Shown: positions 36,905 to 45,803 of the stretch, one piece after another | Position numbering within the stretch: position 1 is the first letter of the stretch | Layout of the letters: every line of letters starts with the position of its first letter | NCBI RefSeq assembly: GCF_036026595.1 | Contig: NZ_JARZFX010000002.1 | Location: 496,001 to 560,000, forward strand | Source of the DNA: Virgibacillus_P tibetensis | Lineage (GTDB): Bacteria > Bacillota > Bacilli > Bacillales > Amphibacillaceae | Direction: 5' to 3' | DNA: 64,000 nucleotides | Made by a program: the position numbers and the translations under genes | Notes under the pieces: generated by a model | Told to the model about the DNA's origin: nothing | Seen by the model: the letters and a program-made list of their open reading frames with translations, nothing else | The model's database searches: none

Positions 36905-37310
36905 TTGACTAATTAGGCTACATATATCCAAGCTTCATTTTGTGGCGGCATCCTTCTGCTAATGATTGATTGCTTAAATGCTTTGGTATGTTTAGCCATT
37001 GTCGCTTCCGTTTAGTTGGATTTGTTCAATATTGTGTCTTGATTGGGAATAGTTTGCTCTAAATTACTTTATTTCCTCAAACGTTAAATTTGTTTTTGTA
37101 TCTTCTTTAACCATTAAATGTACCCAAGATCCAAGCTTCTCTTACACAGTATGAATCCCAGCCTGTAACTTTTCTTCATCGTATGCAAAACGATAATTAC
37201 CAGTAAAATATACTGTACATAGTGAAAGCCAATAAACATAATTATGAAAAGCACTAATGCCCAAACAAAGAACCCGAATAAATCATAAAAATCAGTGACT
37301 GGATTTGGTC
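36905..37310 (-). pseudogene. Chimeric duplicate of LCP-gene and M48-peptidase-gene fragments
   Basis: Bases 37002-37095 match 44420-44513 (C-terminal part of the LCP gene), and 37094-37308 match 50005-50217 (middle of the M48 peptidase gene) with only about a dozen differences by eye. The two blocks are fused directly, in the same strand and order as the originals, with the 5.5 kb between them missing. The copy has stops and a small AT insertion and cannot be functional. Bases 36905-37001 are of unknown origin. Confidence 0.85.
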
Positions 37311-37314
37311 GCCA

Positions 37315-38637
37315 TTATATTTTCCCTTTTTGGTAAAATAATTCCATCTCTTCCCGAGGAACAAGTCCACCACCGGTAGCCCATGCTATATGCGTGGCTG
37401 ATTGTGGATCTATATTATTCTTTTTCATATAATCCGATTCTGTAATTTTATATGGACCAATGATTCCACCTGTTGCAGATGGTTCAAGATAAATCCCTTC
37501 CGTATCTGCGAGGAGTGTAAGTAACTCAAATAAGGTTACATCCTCTAAAGTATATATCCCACTCACCAGTTTTTCACTAAAGCTACTGGCAAATTTAGAT
37601 GGCCTCCCTACAGCCAATCCATCCGCTTCAGTTACATTGTCAATTCCAAAATCTTGTACACTTACCTTCTCCTTTTCCCCAGTTAAAAGTCCTAACAATA
37701 AGGAAGGTGATTTTACAGGTTCTATAAAAAAGCAATGAACGTTATCGCCAAATACTTGCTTCAATCCAAAAGTAATCCCTCCTGGAGCTCCACCAACTCC
37801 ACATGGAAGATATACAAATAAAGGGTGTTCTTCATCAACAGAAATATTTTGCTCTTGCAGTTGTTTTTTCAAACGAAAAGCAGCTGTACTGTAACCTAAG
37901 AATAGATGTTTCGAATTCTCATCATCTACAAAGTAACCAGTTGAATTTTCAAGAGTTATCTTTCTGCCAATTTCCACAGCCTGACTAAAATCACCTTCAA
38001 ATTCAAATACTTTGGCTCCTTTTTCTCTTAGTAGATTCTTTTTCCAGGCTTTTGCATCCCTTGACATATAAACTGAAACATCAAAGCCTAATTTTGCACT
38101 CATTATTCCTATACTAAGCCCTAGATTACCAGTTGACCCAACCCCAATAGAATGTTGTTTAAAAAGTTCTTTAAACTCTTTATTAGAAAATATTTCGTAA
38201 CCAACTGTTTCACCATTAATCAAACCTGCGTCTTTTGCCAAGCTTTCAGCATGGTAAAGAACCTCATAAAATCCTCCCCTAGCTTTAATAGAGCCAGCAA
38301 CTGGCAAATCATTATCGCATTATAAATATATATTTTCGACAGTATTAATTCCGAGTTGCTCGGCTAATTCTTCATTCATACCACTTAATCTCTTTAATGG
38401 TGATTCGATAATTCCATTTGTTTTTTCTAACTCTGGAAATTCCTTTTTAAAAAATGGCATAAATCGATTCCATAGCTCTTCAGCTTTTAACATATCTTCC
38501 TTATCCAATGGCAAGAATTGGATTTGATTAAATTTGGTTAACTTCGAATTTATCCAAAGTGATGGCTTTAGATTAAGTGTATTGTCAAGAAAAGGATACA
38601 GTTTTTGGTACTTTGAAATTCTTTGTTGAGTTAACAT
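37315..38637 (-). pseudogene. dsdA: D-serine ammonia-lyase interrupted by one in-frame stop
   Basis: DsdA is a PLP enzyme that converts D-serine to pyruvate and ammonia. The frame from ATG 38637 to the stop at 37315 is a full 440 codons, the normal family length, except for a TAA at 38320-38322. Around it the sequence reads VENIYL-stop-CDNDLPVAGSIKARGG, where the family has a lysine (LKCDS-LP-SGSIKARGG). A single A-to-T change (AAA to TAA) explains it. The PLP lysine in SIKARGG and the GVGSTGNLG phosphate loop lie after the stop and are intact. Downstream re-initiation at TTG 38307 would make a protein lacking 110 residues. Confidence 0.9.
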
Positions 38638-38716
38638 TTTTATTCCTCCTTACATGACTGAGATTCCTATTAAAAGAAGATTAATAGGAATCTCAGTCCA
38701 TACCTAAAATATAGCT

Positions 38717-40321
38717 CTACACAGTTGCTTTACTAGTTTTAGAATCTCTTCGTAATACTTTACCGGCAGTTTCATTTGTATACTTACCTTCTTGTACAGT
38801 TAACACTCCATTGACGAAAACATATGAGATACCACTCGGTAATTGTATTGGATCTTCATAAGTAGCATTATCGCTAATAGTCTTAGGATTAAAAATAACT
38901 ATGTCTGCCCAATACCCTTCTCTTAAATAACCTCTGTCCTTCAATCTAAGCAACTGAGCAGCTGCCCCTGTCATTTTCCTTATCCCTTCAGAAAGTGTGA
39001 AGATACCCTCATCTCTAGCGTATCTGCCAAGTACTCTGGCAAAAGTACCATAAAGCCTTGGATGTGGTTTACTACCAAAGATACCGTCAGAACCCACCAT
39101 TTGAACAGGATGTTTCATTCCATAAATTAAATCTTCTTCAACTCCCCAATGAATTGTCATAGTTATTGCGCCTTTTTCTTCAACTAATAGATCTAAAGCT
39201 GCTTCATCAGGTTCCTGTCCGCGTATCTTTGCAATCTCAGTCATACTTTTCCCTTCAAATACCTTATTCTCTTCTGTAGATACTGTATTAATAAAAATAT
39301 TTTCCCAGCCGCAATTATAAACCCAATTTTCATAACTATCGTTTTCTTTAATTTCCTGCTTAATTTGGCTTCGTACAGTTGGATCTTCTAACCTCTCATG
39401 CATTTTCTTGGCCCCACCTGAGTGCATCCAAGGTGGCAAAATACTATGGAACACGGTAGATCCTGCTGTATACGGATATTGATCAAATGTTACCTCTATT
39501 CCTTCTTCCCTAGCTTTATCAATATTTTCTAAGAATTTCTTAAACTTATCGCGATTATACTGACCTGCTACTTTAAAGTGAGAGACATGTAATCTTATTC
39601 CGGTTTGTCTTGCTACACCCACTACTTCATCTAAAGCCTCGAGGGACTTACTGCTCTCATTTCTTATATGAACAACAAATATCCCATCATACTTTGCTGC
39701 GCCTTTACAAATTGCTATTAGCTCTTCCTTATTTGAATAGACATTAGGGGGGTAAATTAATCCGGACGATACACCTACTGCCCCTTCTTCCATACCTTTC
39801 TTTACTAATTCAGTCATTTGTTCAAGTTCTTCTTCTGTTGCCGCTCTTTCTTCAAATCCCATAACAAGTGTCCTTACATTCCCGTGTGGAACAAGGTGCA
39901 TAATGTTACCCGCAGTAGGGATATTTTCTAAGTATGTCAAATAGTCTTCAACCGATTCCCACGGCCAGTCACCAATATCTCCATCTAATGCCTTAAGTTG
40001 TTCTTGCCATAGAGGTTTAGTCTCTGAATTAACAGGAGCAATTGAGATTCCATCTTGCCCATGTAACTCTGTGGTAATTCCCTGTAATAATCTAATTTTG
40101 TGTATCTCAGGTTTCGTACACAACAAATCACTGTGTGAATGCGTATCAATAAAACCTGGAGAGACTGCCAACCCTTCTGCATCAATTTCTGTTTCTGCTT
40201 TAGACAAATGAAGCTGTCCGATTTCAGCTATCTTTCCATCTTTAATACCAAGGTCTACTTTCGTTGATGGATTTCCACTTCCATCATATACTTGTCCATT
40301 CTTAATAATCATATCAAACAT
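38717..40321 (-). CDS. N-acyl-D-amino-acid deacylase (D-aminoacylase)
   Basis: An amidohydrolase-superfamily zinc enzyme that removes acyl groups from N-acyl-D-amino acids. It has 534 residues. Motifs: the small beta domain IIKNGQVYDGSGNP, SPGFIDTHSHSD (first metal histidines), GQDGISIAP, VSSGLIYPPN, HVSHFKVAG and MVGSDGIFGSKPHPRLYGTF. The ATG at 40321 follows GAGGAG; an ATG five codons upstream overlaps that site. It follows the symporter directly and precedes dsdA, so imported N-acyl-D-amino acids would be deacylated and then deaminated. Confidence 0.92.
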   Translation of the reverse strand: MFDMIIKNGQVYDGSGNPSTKVDLGIKDGKIAEIGQLHLSKAETEIDAEGLAVSPGFIDTHSHSDLLCTKPEIHKIRLLQGITTELHGQDGISIAPVNSETKPLWQEQLKALDGDIGDWPWESVEDYLTYLENIPTAGNIMHLVPHGNVRTLVMGFEERAATEEELEQMTELVKKGMEEGAVGVSSGLIYPPNVYSNKEELIAICKGAAKYDGIFVVHIRNESSKSLEALDEVVGVARQTGIRLHVSHFKVAGQYNRDKFKKFLENIDKAREEGIEVTFDQYPYTAGSTVFHSILPPWMHSGGAKKMHERLEDPTVRSQIKQEIKENDSYENWVYNCGWENIFINTVSTEENKVFEGKSMTEIAKIRGQEPDEAALDLLVEEKGAITMTIHWGVEEDLIYGMKHPVQMVGSDGIFGSKPHPRLYGTFARVLGRYARDEGIFTLSEGIRKMTGAAAQLLRLKDRGYLREGYWADIVIFNPKTISDNATYEDPIQLPSGISYVFVNGVLTVQEGKYTNETAGKVLRRDSKTSKATV

Positions 40322-40336
40322 ATAAACTCTCCTCAT

Positions 40337-41836
40337 TTATTTGGCTATATTTTTATTGACTTGGTTAATATTCTTAGAAGGGGTAGCTCCCCAAAACTTA
40401 TTGATTATTTCTGCACTTGGTTTTTCTGTTAAGTAACTAAATACAATCATGCTAGCAATATTTAAAAATAGAGAGATAGCAATCGGATGCATTCCAAATG
40501 GATTTTCAAACATCATTGTTGCAACAATATATGAAACGAATCCGATACACATTGAAAAGATCGCTCCCCATTTATTTGCTCGTTTCCAATAAAGACCGAA
40601 AACAATTACTGCAAATAAGGTAGCTTCGAGTCCACCAATGGCAAAAATTACAACAAACTGGATAAGCTCAGGTGGATTCAATGTAATAAGAAGAACAACA
40701 ATACCAATAATTAAAGTTGAATAATAGGATAATTTTGTAATAGATTTTTCAGATGCATTGGGATTTATATAGTTTAAGTATAAATCTTTTACTATCGTTG
40801 AACTTGTAACTAGCAACATGGAATTTACTGTGGATATTATTGCTGCTAAAGGTGCAGCTAAAATTATCCCAGCTAACCAACCGGGTACTAATTCTATTAT
40901 TAATAATAGAAGTGCCATATCTGGTACTTCTACCTCTGGTAATAATACTCGAACCATCGGTCCTAGTGAGGCAAATCCAATCGAGAAAAGCCCCATAATT
41001 ATAACCGCATAAACCATCCCTTTATGCATGGACTTAGAATCTTTGAATGTCATACCACGTACAGCAGCGTGTGGCAGACCTATCATCGCAATCCCAAATA
41101 ATAGAAAAAACGAAAATAATAGAGATGGGGTAGCACCACTTGCTCCAGGTAATGTCACTAATTCCGGATGATCTAAGGTTAGCCGGCTAACAATTGCACT
41201 AAATCCATCGGTTTTCACCATAACAATGATCCATACTAAAATTCCACCAAGTATCATTGCCAATCCTTGAATCGCGTCCGTGATTGCCACTCCTCTGTAT
41301 CCACCCAAAACAGTAAGTAAAACAACTACTGATCCAAAAATAAGTAACCCCCAATGGTAAGGTAAACCTGTAACAGATTCTAATATCCTTGCACCACCAG
41401 CAAACTGAGCAACCATATACGCACTGATAAATATTAAAATCCCGATTGCACTACTGATGATTACCGCATGACTTTGATACCTTTCTTTCAAAAAATCTGT
41501 AATCGTTACAGCACCAATCCTTCTTGAGATAATTGCAAACTTTTTCCCTAATATCCCTAATATATAAACACCCATTGCAGTTTGAGCAGCAATTATTAAT
41601 GGCCAACTAAAGCCTTGTTGGTATCCAACACCAGTAGCCCCAATAAATGTACCAGCGCTTGCTGCAGATGCAACCATAGTAAATGCCAATACCATTGGAC
41701 CTAAGCTTCTACCACCAACAAAGAACTCCTCATTAAAGTTCGATTTTTCTTTTTTTAAATATTTATGAAAATAACTACCAATTAGTAAAGTAGCTAATAA
41801 ATATAAGATAATCGGAATTAAAATATCTAACCTCAC
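40337..41836 (-). CDS. Sodium:solute symporter (SSS family)
   Basis: A 499-residue membrane protein with about 13 helices. SSS motifs: NEEFFVGGRSLGPMVLAFTM, ASAASAGTFIGATGVGYQQG and GGYRGVAITDAIQGLAMI. Its start overlaps the end of the small membrane protein by four bases, indicating translational coupling. In this cluster it is the likely importer of D-amino acids or N-acyl-D-amino acids. Pantothenate symporter PanF has the same pairing with a small YhdT partner, so the two-protein form is a known theme. Confidence 0.9.
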   Translation of the reverse strand: MRLDILIPIILYLLATLLIGSYFHKYLKKEKSNFNEEFFVGGRSLGPMVLAFTMVASAASAGTFIGATGVGYQQGFSWPLIIAAQTAMGVYILGILGKKFAIISRRIGAVTITDFLKERYQSHAVIISSAIGILIFISAYMVAQFAGGARILESVTGLPYHWGLLIFGSVVVLLTVLGGYRGVAITDAIQGLAMILGGILVWIIVMVKTDGFSAIVSRLTLDHPELVTLPGASGATPSLLFSFFLLFGIAMIGLPHAAVRGMTFKDSKSMHKGMVYAVIIMGLFSIGFASLGPMVRVLLPEVEVPDMALLLLIIELVPGWLAGIILAAPLAAIISTVNSMLLVTSSTIVKDLYLNYINPNASEKSITKLSYYSTLIIGIVVLLITLNPPELIQFVVIFAIGGLEATLFAVIVFGLYWKRANKWGAIFSMCIGFVSYIVATMMFENPFGMHPIAISLFLNIASMIVFSYLTEKPSAEIINKFWGATPSKNINQVNKNIAK

Positions 41837-42123
41837 TCTTCATCCTCCTCTATATAAGCATCCAATGACATATCTTTAAAAAGGAGTTTAACCATTATAT
41901 AGGTTGAAACACATAACAGCGCCGTTGCAATAATCACTCCATAAAAGTACCATTCTGGGAAGCCTGCAATTAGTTTAATCTCACTTGCCTCAACGTTATA
42001 TCCGAAAGAAAATGCCAAACCAAAAACTAATATAATATTAAAAATAAAGAGCCCAATTGTATACAAGACCTCTTTATTACATTGTTTAAATCTCTTATCC
42101 TCTTTAATATCTTCTATCTTCAT
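41833..42123 (-). CDS. YhdT/DUF997-like small symporter-associated membrane protein
   Basis: A 96-residue protein with two hydrophobic helices (about residues 20-42 and 58-80), a basic N-terminus (DKRFKQCNKEVL) and an acidic C-terminus. The FPEWYF motif between the helices is typical of the YhdT family encoded next to PanF-type symporters. The ATG at 42123 follows GGGGGAGG; an in-frame TTG five codons upstream is less likely. First gene of the D-amino acid operon and overlapping the symporter gene. Confidence 0.82.
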   Translation of the reverse strand: MKIEDIKEDKRFKQCNKEVLYTIGLFIFNIILVFGLAFSFGYNVEASEIKLIAGFPEWYFYGVIIATALLCVSTYIMVKLLFKDMSLDAYIEEDEE

Positions 42124-42592
42124 AAAATCCTCCCCCAATTTGCTATTATTATGTGGAACACTTTAATTATTTATAATTTTTTGTTCTGAACAAATATTCC
42201 GAAATATTTGTTCGTAGAATTCCAATTGAAAGTTGCAAAGAAATAATATTACATCTATGAACAGAAAGATCTCTTAAATTTAATTCTGTAGAGTGCCAAA
42301 TAAACTTTAAGGACTATTTCCATTTACGTTATTTTTACTATTTCTTATCTATCACCTGCTTTTCTTAACTTTTGAAGCAAGAGCTTCATTTATAAATATA
42401 TTAAAAGCCTAACCTTTATAAGAAAATATACAGTATTGATAATTTTAAGTCAACATAAAATAACGAAAGATAATTATTTATCTGAATATTAAATTCATAC
42501 CTAAAATGATATAATATCCATAATCATTGTAAGCGCTTTAAATATAACTAATGTATAGTATAAGCTTCATAATAGGATAAGGAGGTATTGAT
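42124..42592. promoter_or_regulatory. Divergent control region of the D-amino acid operon and rpiR, with cre site
   Basis: A 470-base AT-rich gap. A TATAAT at 42510-42515 probably serves the rpiR-type gene, and the cre-like TTGTAAGCGCTTTAAA at 42527-42542 (one mismatch from consensus) lies just downstream of it, where CcpA would block transcription. No operator for the RpiR protein could be fixed by eye. Confidence 0.55.
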
Positions 42593-43444
42593 TTGGAACA
42601 AATATATAAAAAAATTTCAGAACAGCAATCTAGTTTTTCAAAGGGGTTCAAAAAAATAGCCGAATACTTTTATAGAGATCCTCAAGTTTTTGCTATGAAT
42701 TCTGCAACACAAGCGGGAAGAAAGATTGGTGTTAGCGAAACTACAATCATTCGATTTGCATATCAGCTTGGTTACTCTGGGTATAGCACATTACAAAGAG
42801 ATGTACTAGAACAATTATTCAAGAAAAGCAGTTTAACAAATTACACAGATGAAAAGTCAAATAATATTAAAGAGCCCATTAAAGGGTTGATGCAATATGA
42901 TATAAAAAATATCCAAAGAGTATACAGTCACATTTCAGAAGACGACTTAAATAGTGTAGTGAGTAAATTAAGAGATGCTGATTCTGTTTTAGTTAGTGGT
43001 GTTCGAGCTTCTTACGCTTTCGCTAATTGGTTTGCCTATGCACTAGATATAGTGAGAGGGAATGCTAGGCTTTTTCATCCAAATATAGATGATATATTAC
43101 TACGAGTAAGTGAAATGACTGAAAAAAATGTTTTGGTAAGTTTCTCATTTCACCGATATGCCAAGGAAACAATTAATATTGCAAAATTAGTTAAACAAAG
43201 TGGAGCTTCGATTATTGCAATAACAGATTCACCATCTGCACCAATAAGTCATTTTGCAGACATTGTTATACCTGTTCAAACGTATAGTAAATCTACATTG
43301 GACGTAACACCAGTAGTGTTTTCTTTATTAAATAGTATTGTTTCGACAATTTCTATAAGAGATTCTCATTCTTTTCAAAAACGCACAGAAAAGTTTGATT
43401 CTATTGATGCAGAAGATTTCTTTTTCAAAGGTTATTTTGAGTAG
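42593..43444 (+). CDS. RpiR/MurR family transcriptional regulator
   Basis: A 283-residue regulator with an N-terminal HTH_6 domain (about residues 5-75; SATQAGRKIGVSETTIIRFA is the recognition region) and a C-terminal SIS sugar-phosphate-binding domain (about 110-260; VLVSGVRASYAFANWFAYAL and ITDSPSAPISHFAD). RpiR members control sugar or amino-sugar catabolism. Divergent from the D-amino acid operon, which it probably controls. In other Firmicutes RpiR-type regulators do sit beside D-aminoacylase genes. It uses a TTG start with AAGGAGG seven bases upstream and has a terminator right after it. Confidence 0.88.
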   Translation: MEQIYKKISEQQSSFSKGFKKIAEYFYRDPQVFAMNSATQAGRKIGVSETTIIRFAYQLGYSGYSTLQRDVLEQLFKKSSLTNYTDEKSNNIKEPIKGLMQYDIKNIQRVYSHISEDDLNSVVSKLRDADSVLVSGVRASYAFANWFAYALDIVRGNARLFHPNIDDILLRVSEMTEKNVLVSFSFHRYAKETINIAKLVKQSGASIIAITDSPSAPISHFADIVIPVQTYSKSTLDVTPVVFSLLNSIVSTISIRDSHSFQKRTEKFDSIDAEDFFFKGYFE

Positions 43445-43502
43445 AGGTTAATAATGATTGAAATTATAAATATTCAGGTTAATCGGGTGCATAAGTAAGA
43501 AC

Positions 43503-43534
43503 GCACATATTAATAAATCTAATATGTGCTTTAT
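43503..43534 (+). terminator. Terminator of the RpiR-type gene
   Basis: GCACATATTA and TAATATGTGC form a perfect ten-base stem with a seven-base loop, followed by TTTAT. Confidence 0.8.
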
Positions 43535-43549
43535 AAGGTATCTATCTAT

Positions 43550-43740
43550 TTATTGTGCAATTTTCACTATTGGTTTAAGTGTTACACCAGTTTTAGACTC
43601 TTCAAAGGCTTTGTTAATGTCTTCAAAGTCGTAGAATTTTACTAATTTATCAAATGGAAATTTACCTTCTTTATAGTATTGAATTTACTTCGGAATGTGC
43701 AATTGCGGAACAGAATCTCCTTGAACCGTACCCATAACTT
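43550..43740 (-). pseudogene. Zinc-containing alcohol dehydrogenase, C-terminal remnant
   Basis: The minus strand reads GTVQGDSVPQLHIPK, a stop, then IQYYKEGKFPFDKLVKFYDF and EDINKAFEESKTGVTLKPIV, ending KIAQ. This is the end of a medium-chain zinc alcohol dehydrogenase (aryl-alcohol type). Only about 60 of roughly 370 residues remain, with an internal stop. Confidence 0.75.
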
Positions 43741-44150
43741 TTTTCCTTCAATTAATATAAAGACAGGATCTTTCTCTTCTAGCTGTAATAACTTTGCTTG
43801 TACTTTATCAAGGAATATCGCAGTAAAGTTTTAATTCCATAAGGCTTTTTTGGAGTTTATACTTTTTCATTGCCTTGAACAAGCTTATCTTTTCAAAATC
43901 TCCCTCTTCTATCAATGTTTTAATAAAGCTGGTTCATTGTTAATAAACCGTACTCTATTTAAATATAGAGCTAAGCCAAATCGATCGATATCCAGTCTTT
44001 TTTGGATAAAGGAGCTTGGTTAGAGTACGGGGTGCCCGTTTATCACCGTATGCGCTACGCCCGCGTATCACGATAGGGTCAACATTTCCTGGACGTGGCT
44101 AGATAGCGCTTTTTCAGTCACAGAGTTTTATAGAGCTAAATTCTATCTGT
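43741..44150. other. Decayed DNA with a GC-richer patch
   Basis: No intact gene. Around 44010-44110 the base composition is clearly more GC-rich than the surroundings, and minus-strand frames read PGNVDPIVIRGRSAYG and YPKKTGYRSIWL. This may be a fragment of foreign coding DNA I cannot identify. Confidence 0.35.
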
Positions 44151-44186
44151 TAAAAAATAACCGTCACCCCGCAGGATGACGATTAT
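44151..44186 (-). terminator. Terminator of the LCP gene
   Basis: On the minus strand ATAATCGTCATCC pairs with GGGTGACGGTTAT around TGCG and is followed by T6, about 145 bases past the LCP stop. Confidence 0.85.
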
Positions 44187-44329
44187 CCACACTATATCTA
44201 TTAAACTAGGCCTCGACCACGTTCAACTCCTGCAACAAGTAATCAAGAACTTACCACATTCGACAAAATCCCCCAAAAACCGGGAAGTGACAGTGATCAG
44301 CCTCCTATGTATGCAGATGTAATCGTAAA

Positions 44330-45265
44330 CTACTCAATGCCCAAGTGTTTTTTTAGCGTCTCCGACTGCTTTGTCCGCTCTTCCTTTGACACTAAGTAAT
44401 AAAAGACATCCTCTTCTTCCTTGCCGCTTCCCTCTAGTTGGATCTGCTCAATATTGTGTCTTGATTGGGAATAGTTAGCTCGAATTTCCTTCATATCATC
44501 AAACGTTAAATTGGTTTTGACATTGTCGCCAATCACTTCTAATATACTTCCATAGTTAGTGAGAGTTTCGATATGCACCGCTTTTTTGATAAATCCTTGA
44601 ATGATTTTACGCTGGCGTTCTTGTCGGCCCAAGTCCCCCTTTGGGTCTAGAGAACGCATACGAGAATACTTGAGGGCCTCTTCACCGTTCAATGTAAGCT
44701 CACCGACAGGAAAGTCTGTCCCGTCATAAAAAAAGTCCAAGGTGTTATTGACAGTCACACCATCAACAGCATCTACAAGTTCTTTAAAACCATCCATATC
44801 TACTTCCACGTAGTAGTCAATCGGGACATCCAGGAAGTTTTCAATTGTATTTATAGAGATGTCAACCCCTCCATATGTGTACGAATGATTGATCTTATCC
44901 TTTGTTCCTTTGCCGGTAATTTCAGCGTAAGTATCACGAGGTATACTTAACATTTTAACCGATTGATCTTCTGGATTTGCCGTTAATAGAATCAATGAAT
45001 CTGGGCGTCCGCGGTCTCCTTCGCGCTGGTCCACCCCAAACAATAAAATGGAGATGGGATCTCCCTCTGATAAATCAATCACACGCTGGTCAGCTTCTGC
45101 CCGTTTCAGTGGTTCATGTGTTTTTTTGAGTGTTTCGGTAACAGAGCTATATACGGAAAAACCATAAACTCCTACACCTAAAATAACCAGGAAAATGACT
45201 CCAAGTGTAATTTTAAAGCCTAGCTTCCTTTTTTTTGAGGAAGGCGATGTGCTTTTCTCTTTCAT
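44330..45265 (-). CDS. LytR-CpsA-Psr (LCP) family cell-wall glycopolymer ligase
   Basis: LCP enzymes transfer lipid-linked teichoic acids or polysaccharides to peptidoglycan outside the membrane. It has 311 residues with one N-terminal membrane helix (about 17-38, ITLGVIFLVILGVGVYGFSV) after a lysine-rich cytosolic tail. The LCP domain shows SILLFGVDQREGDRGRPDSL, MLSIPRDTYAEI, the HSYTYGGVD motif, and a GRQERQRKII arginine cluster that binds the pyrophosphate. It resembles B. subtilis TagU/LytR. Divergent from the large glycosyltransferase fusion, whose product it may attach. Confidence 0.92.
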   Translation of the reverse strand: MKEKSTSPSSKKRKLGFKITLGVIFLVILGVGVYGFSVYSSVTETLKKTHEPLKRAEADQRVIDLSEGDPISILLFGVDQREGDRGRPDSLILLTANPEDQSVKMLSIPRDTYAEITGKGTKDKINHSYTYGGVDISINTIENFLDVPIDYYVEVDMDGFKELVDAVDGVTVNNTLDFFYDGTDFPVGELTLNGEEALKYSRMRSLDPKGDLGRQERQRKIIQGFIKKAVHIETLTNYGSILEVIGDNVKTNLTFDDMKEIRANYSQSRHNIEQIQLEGSGKEEEDVFYYLVSKEERTKQSETLKKHLGIE

Positions 45266-45803
45266 TCGAACACTTCCTTTTGCATTGATTTCATTTTATT
45301 CTAGCATCTAAAAAAATAGAAGGGTATTAGACAAAATGCCCAGAGATTCGACAACATGTCGATTTTTCCCTCAATCGGTACAATAGACCCGGTTAGTAGG
45401 AACCCCTTTTTGTTACCAATAGATTTCTTCTATATTAAGTTTTGTTAAAACAACATTAAATCAGCTGTAATGACACTGGTATTTCCTTCGTTAAACACTA
45501 AAAAAGAGTATCCCAAAGTGCATAAAGGGCTAGAAAACTAGCTTATTAGGTATTTATGCGGGGAAGAACCCTTGGATGTTGGATAGAATAGCATATTGTT
45601 TCATTTTAACCCACTTGTTACACTTTAATAGGAAAGATTGGCAGAACCTACGTCCTTTGAAATCTACGGTTTTCCTTCCAGCTGGAAAACAATATAAGCT
45701 ATTGTGAAATACGCACAAAGTATTTTTCTTCCATAAGAAATAGGTAGATTCTTGTAGGTTTTACATATGTAACAATAAAAAATAATATGGGGTAGATAAC
45801 AAC
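45266..45803. other. Divergent promoter region between the LCP and polysaccharide genes
   Basis: About 540 bases without a gene. Short hairpins are visible (GCTAGAAAACTAGC at about 45529-45542; GGTTTTCC...GGAAAACC-like pairing at about 45668-45690), suggesting a structured leader before the 45804 gene, but no riboswitch consensus is recognised. Confidence 0.4.

Noticed and set aside
38320..38322. Selenocysteine, pyrrolysine or programmed readthrough at the dsdA stop
   Set aside because: The codon is TAA, which is not used for either amino acid, and the family has lysine there; a simple nonsense mutation is enough.
45640..45780. Possible riboswitch in the leader of the GH18-NodB-GT2 gene
   Set aside because: Hairpins are visible, but no conserved core of c-di-GMP, c-di-AMP or other known riboswitches could be matched.
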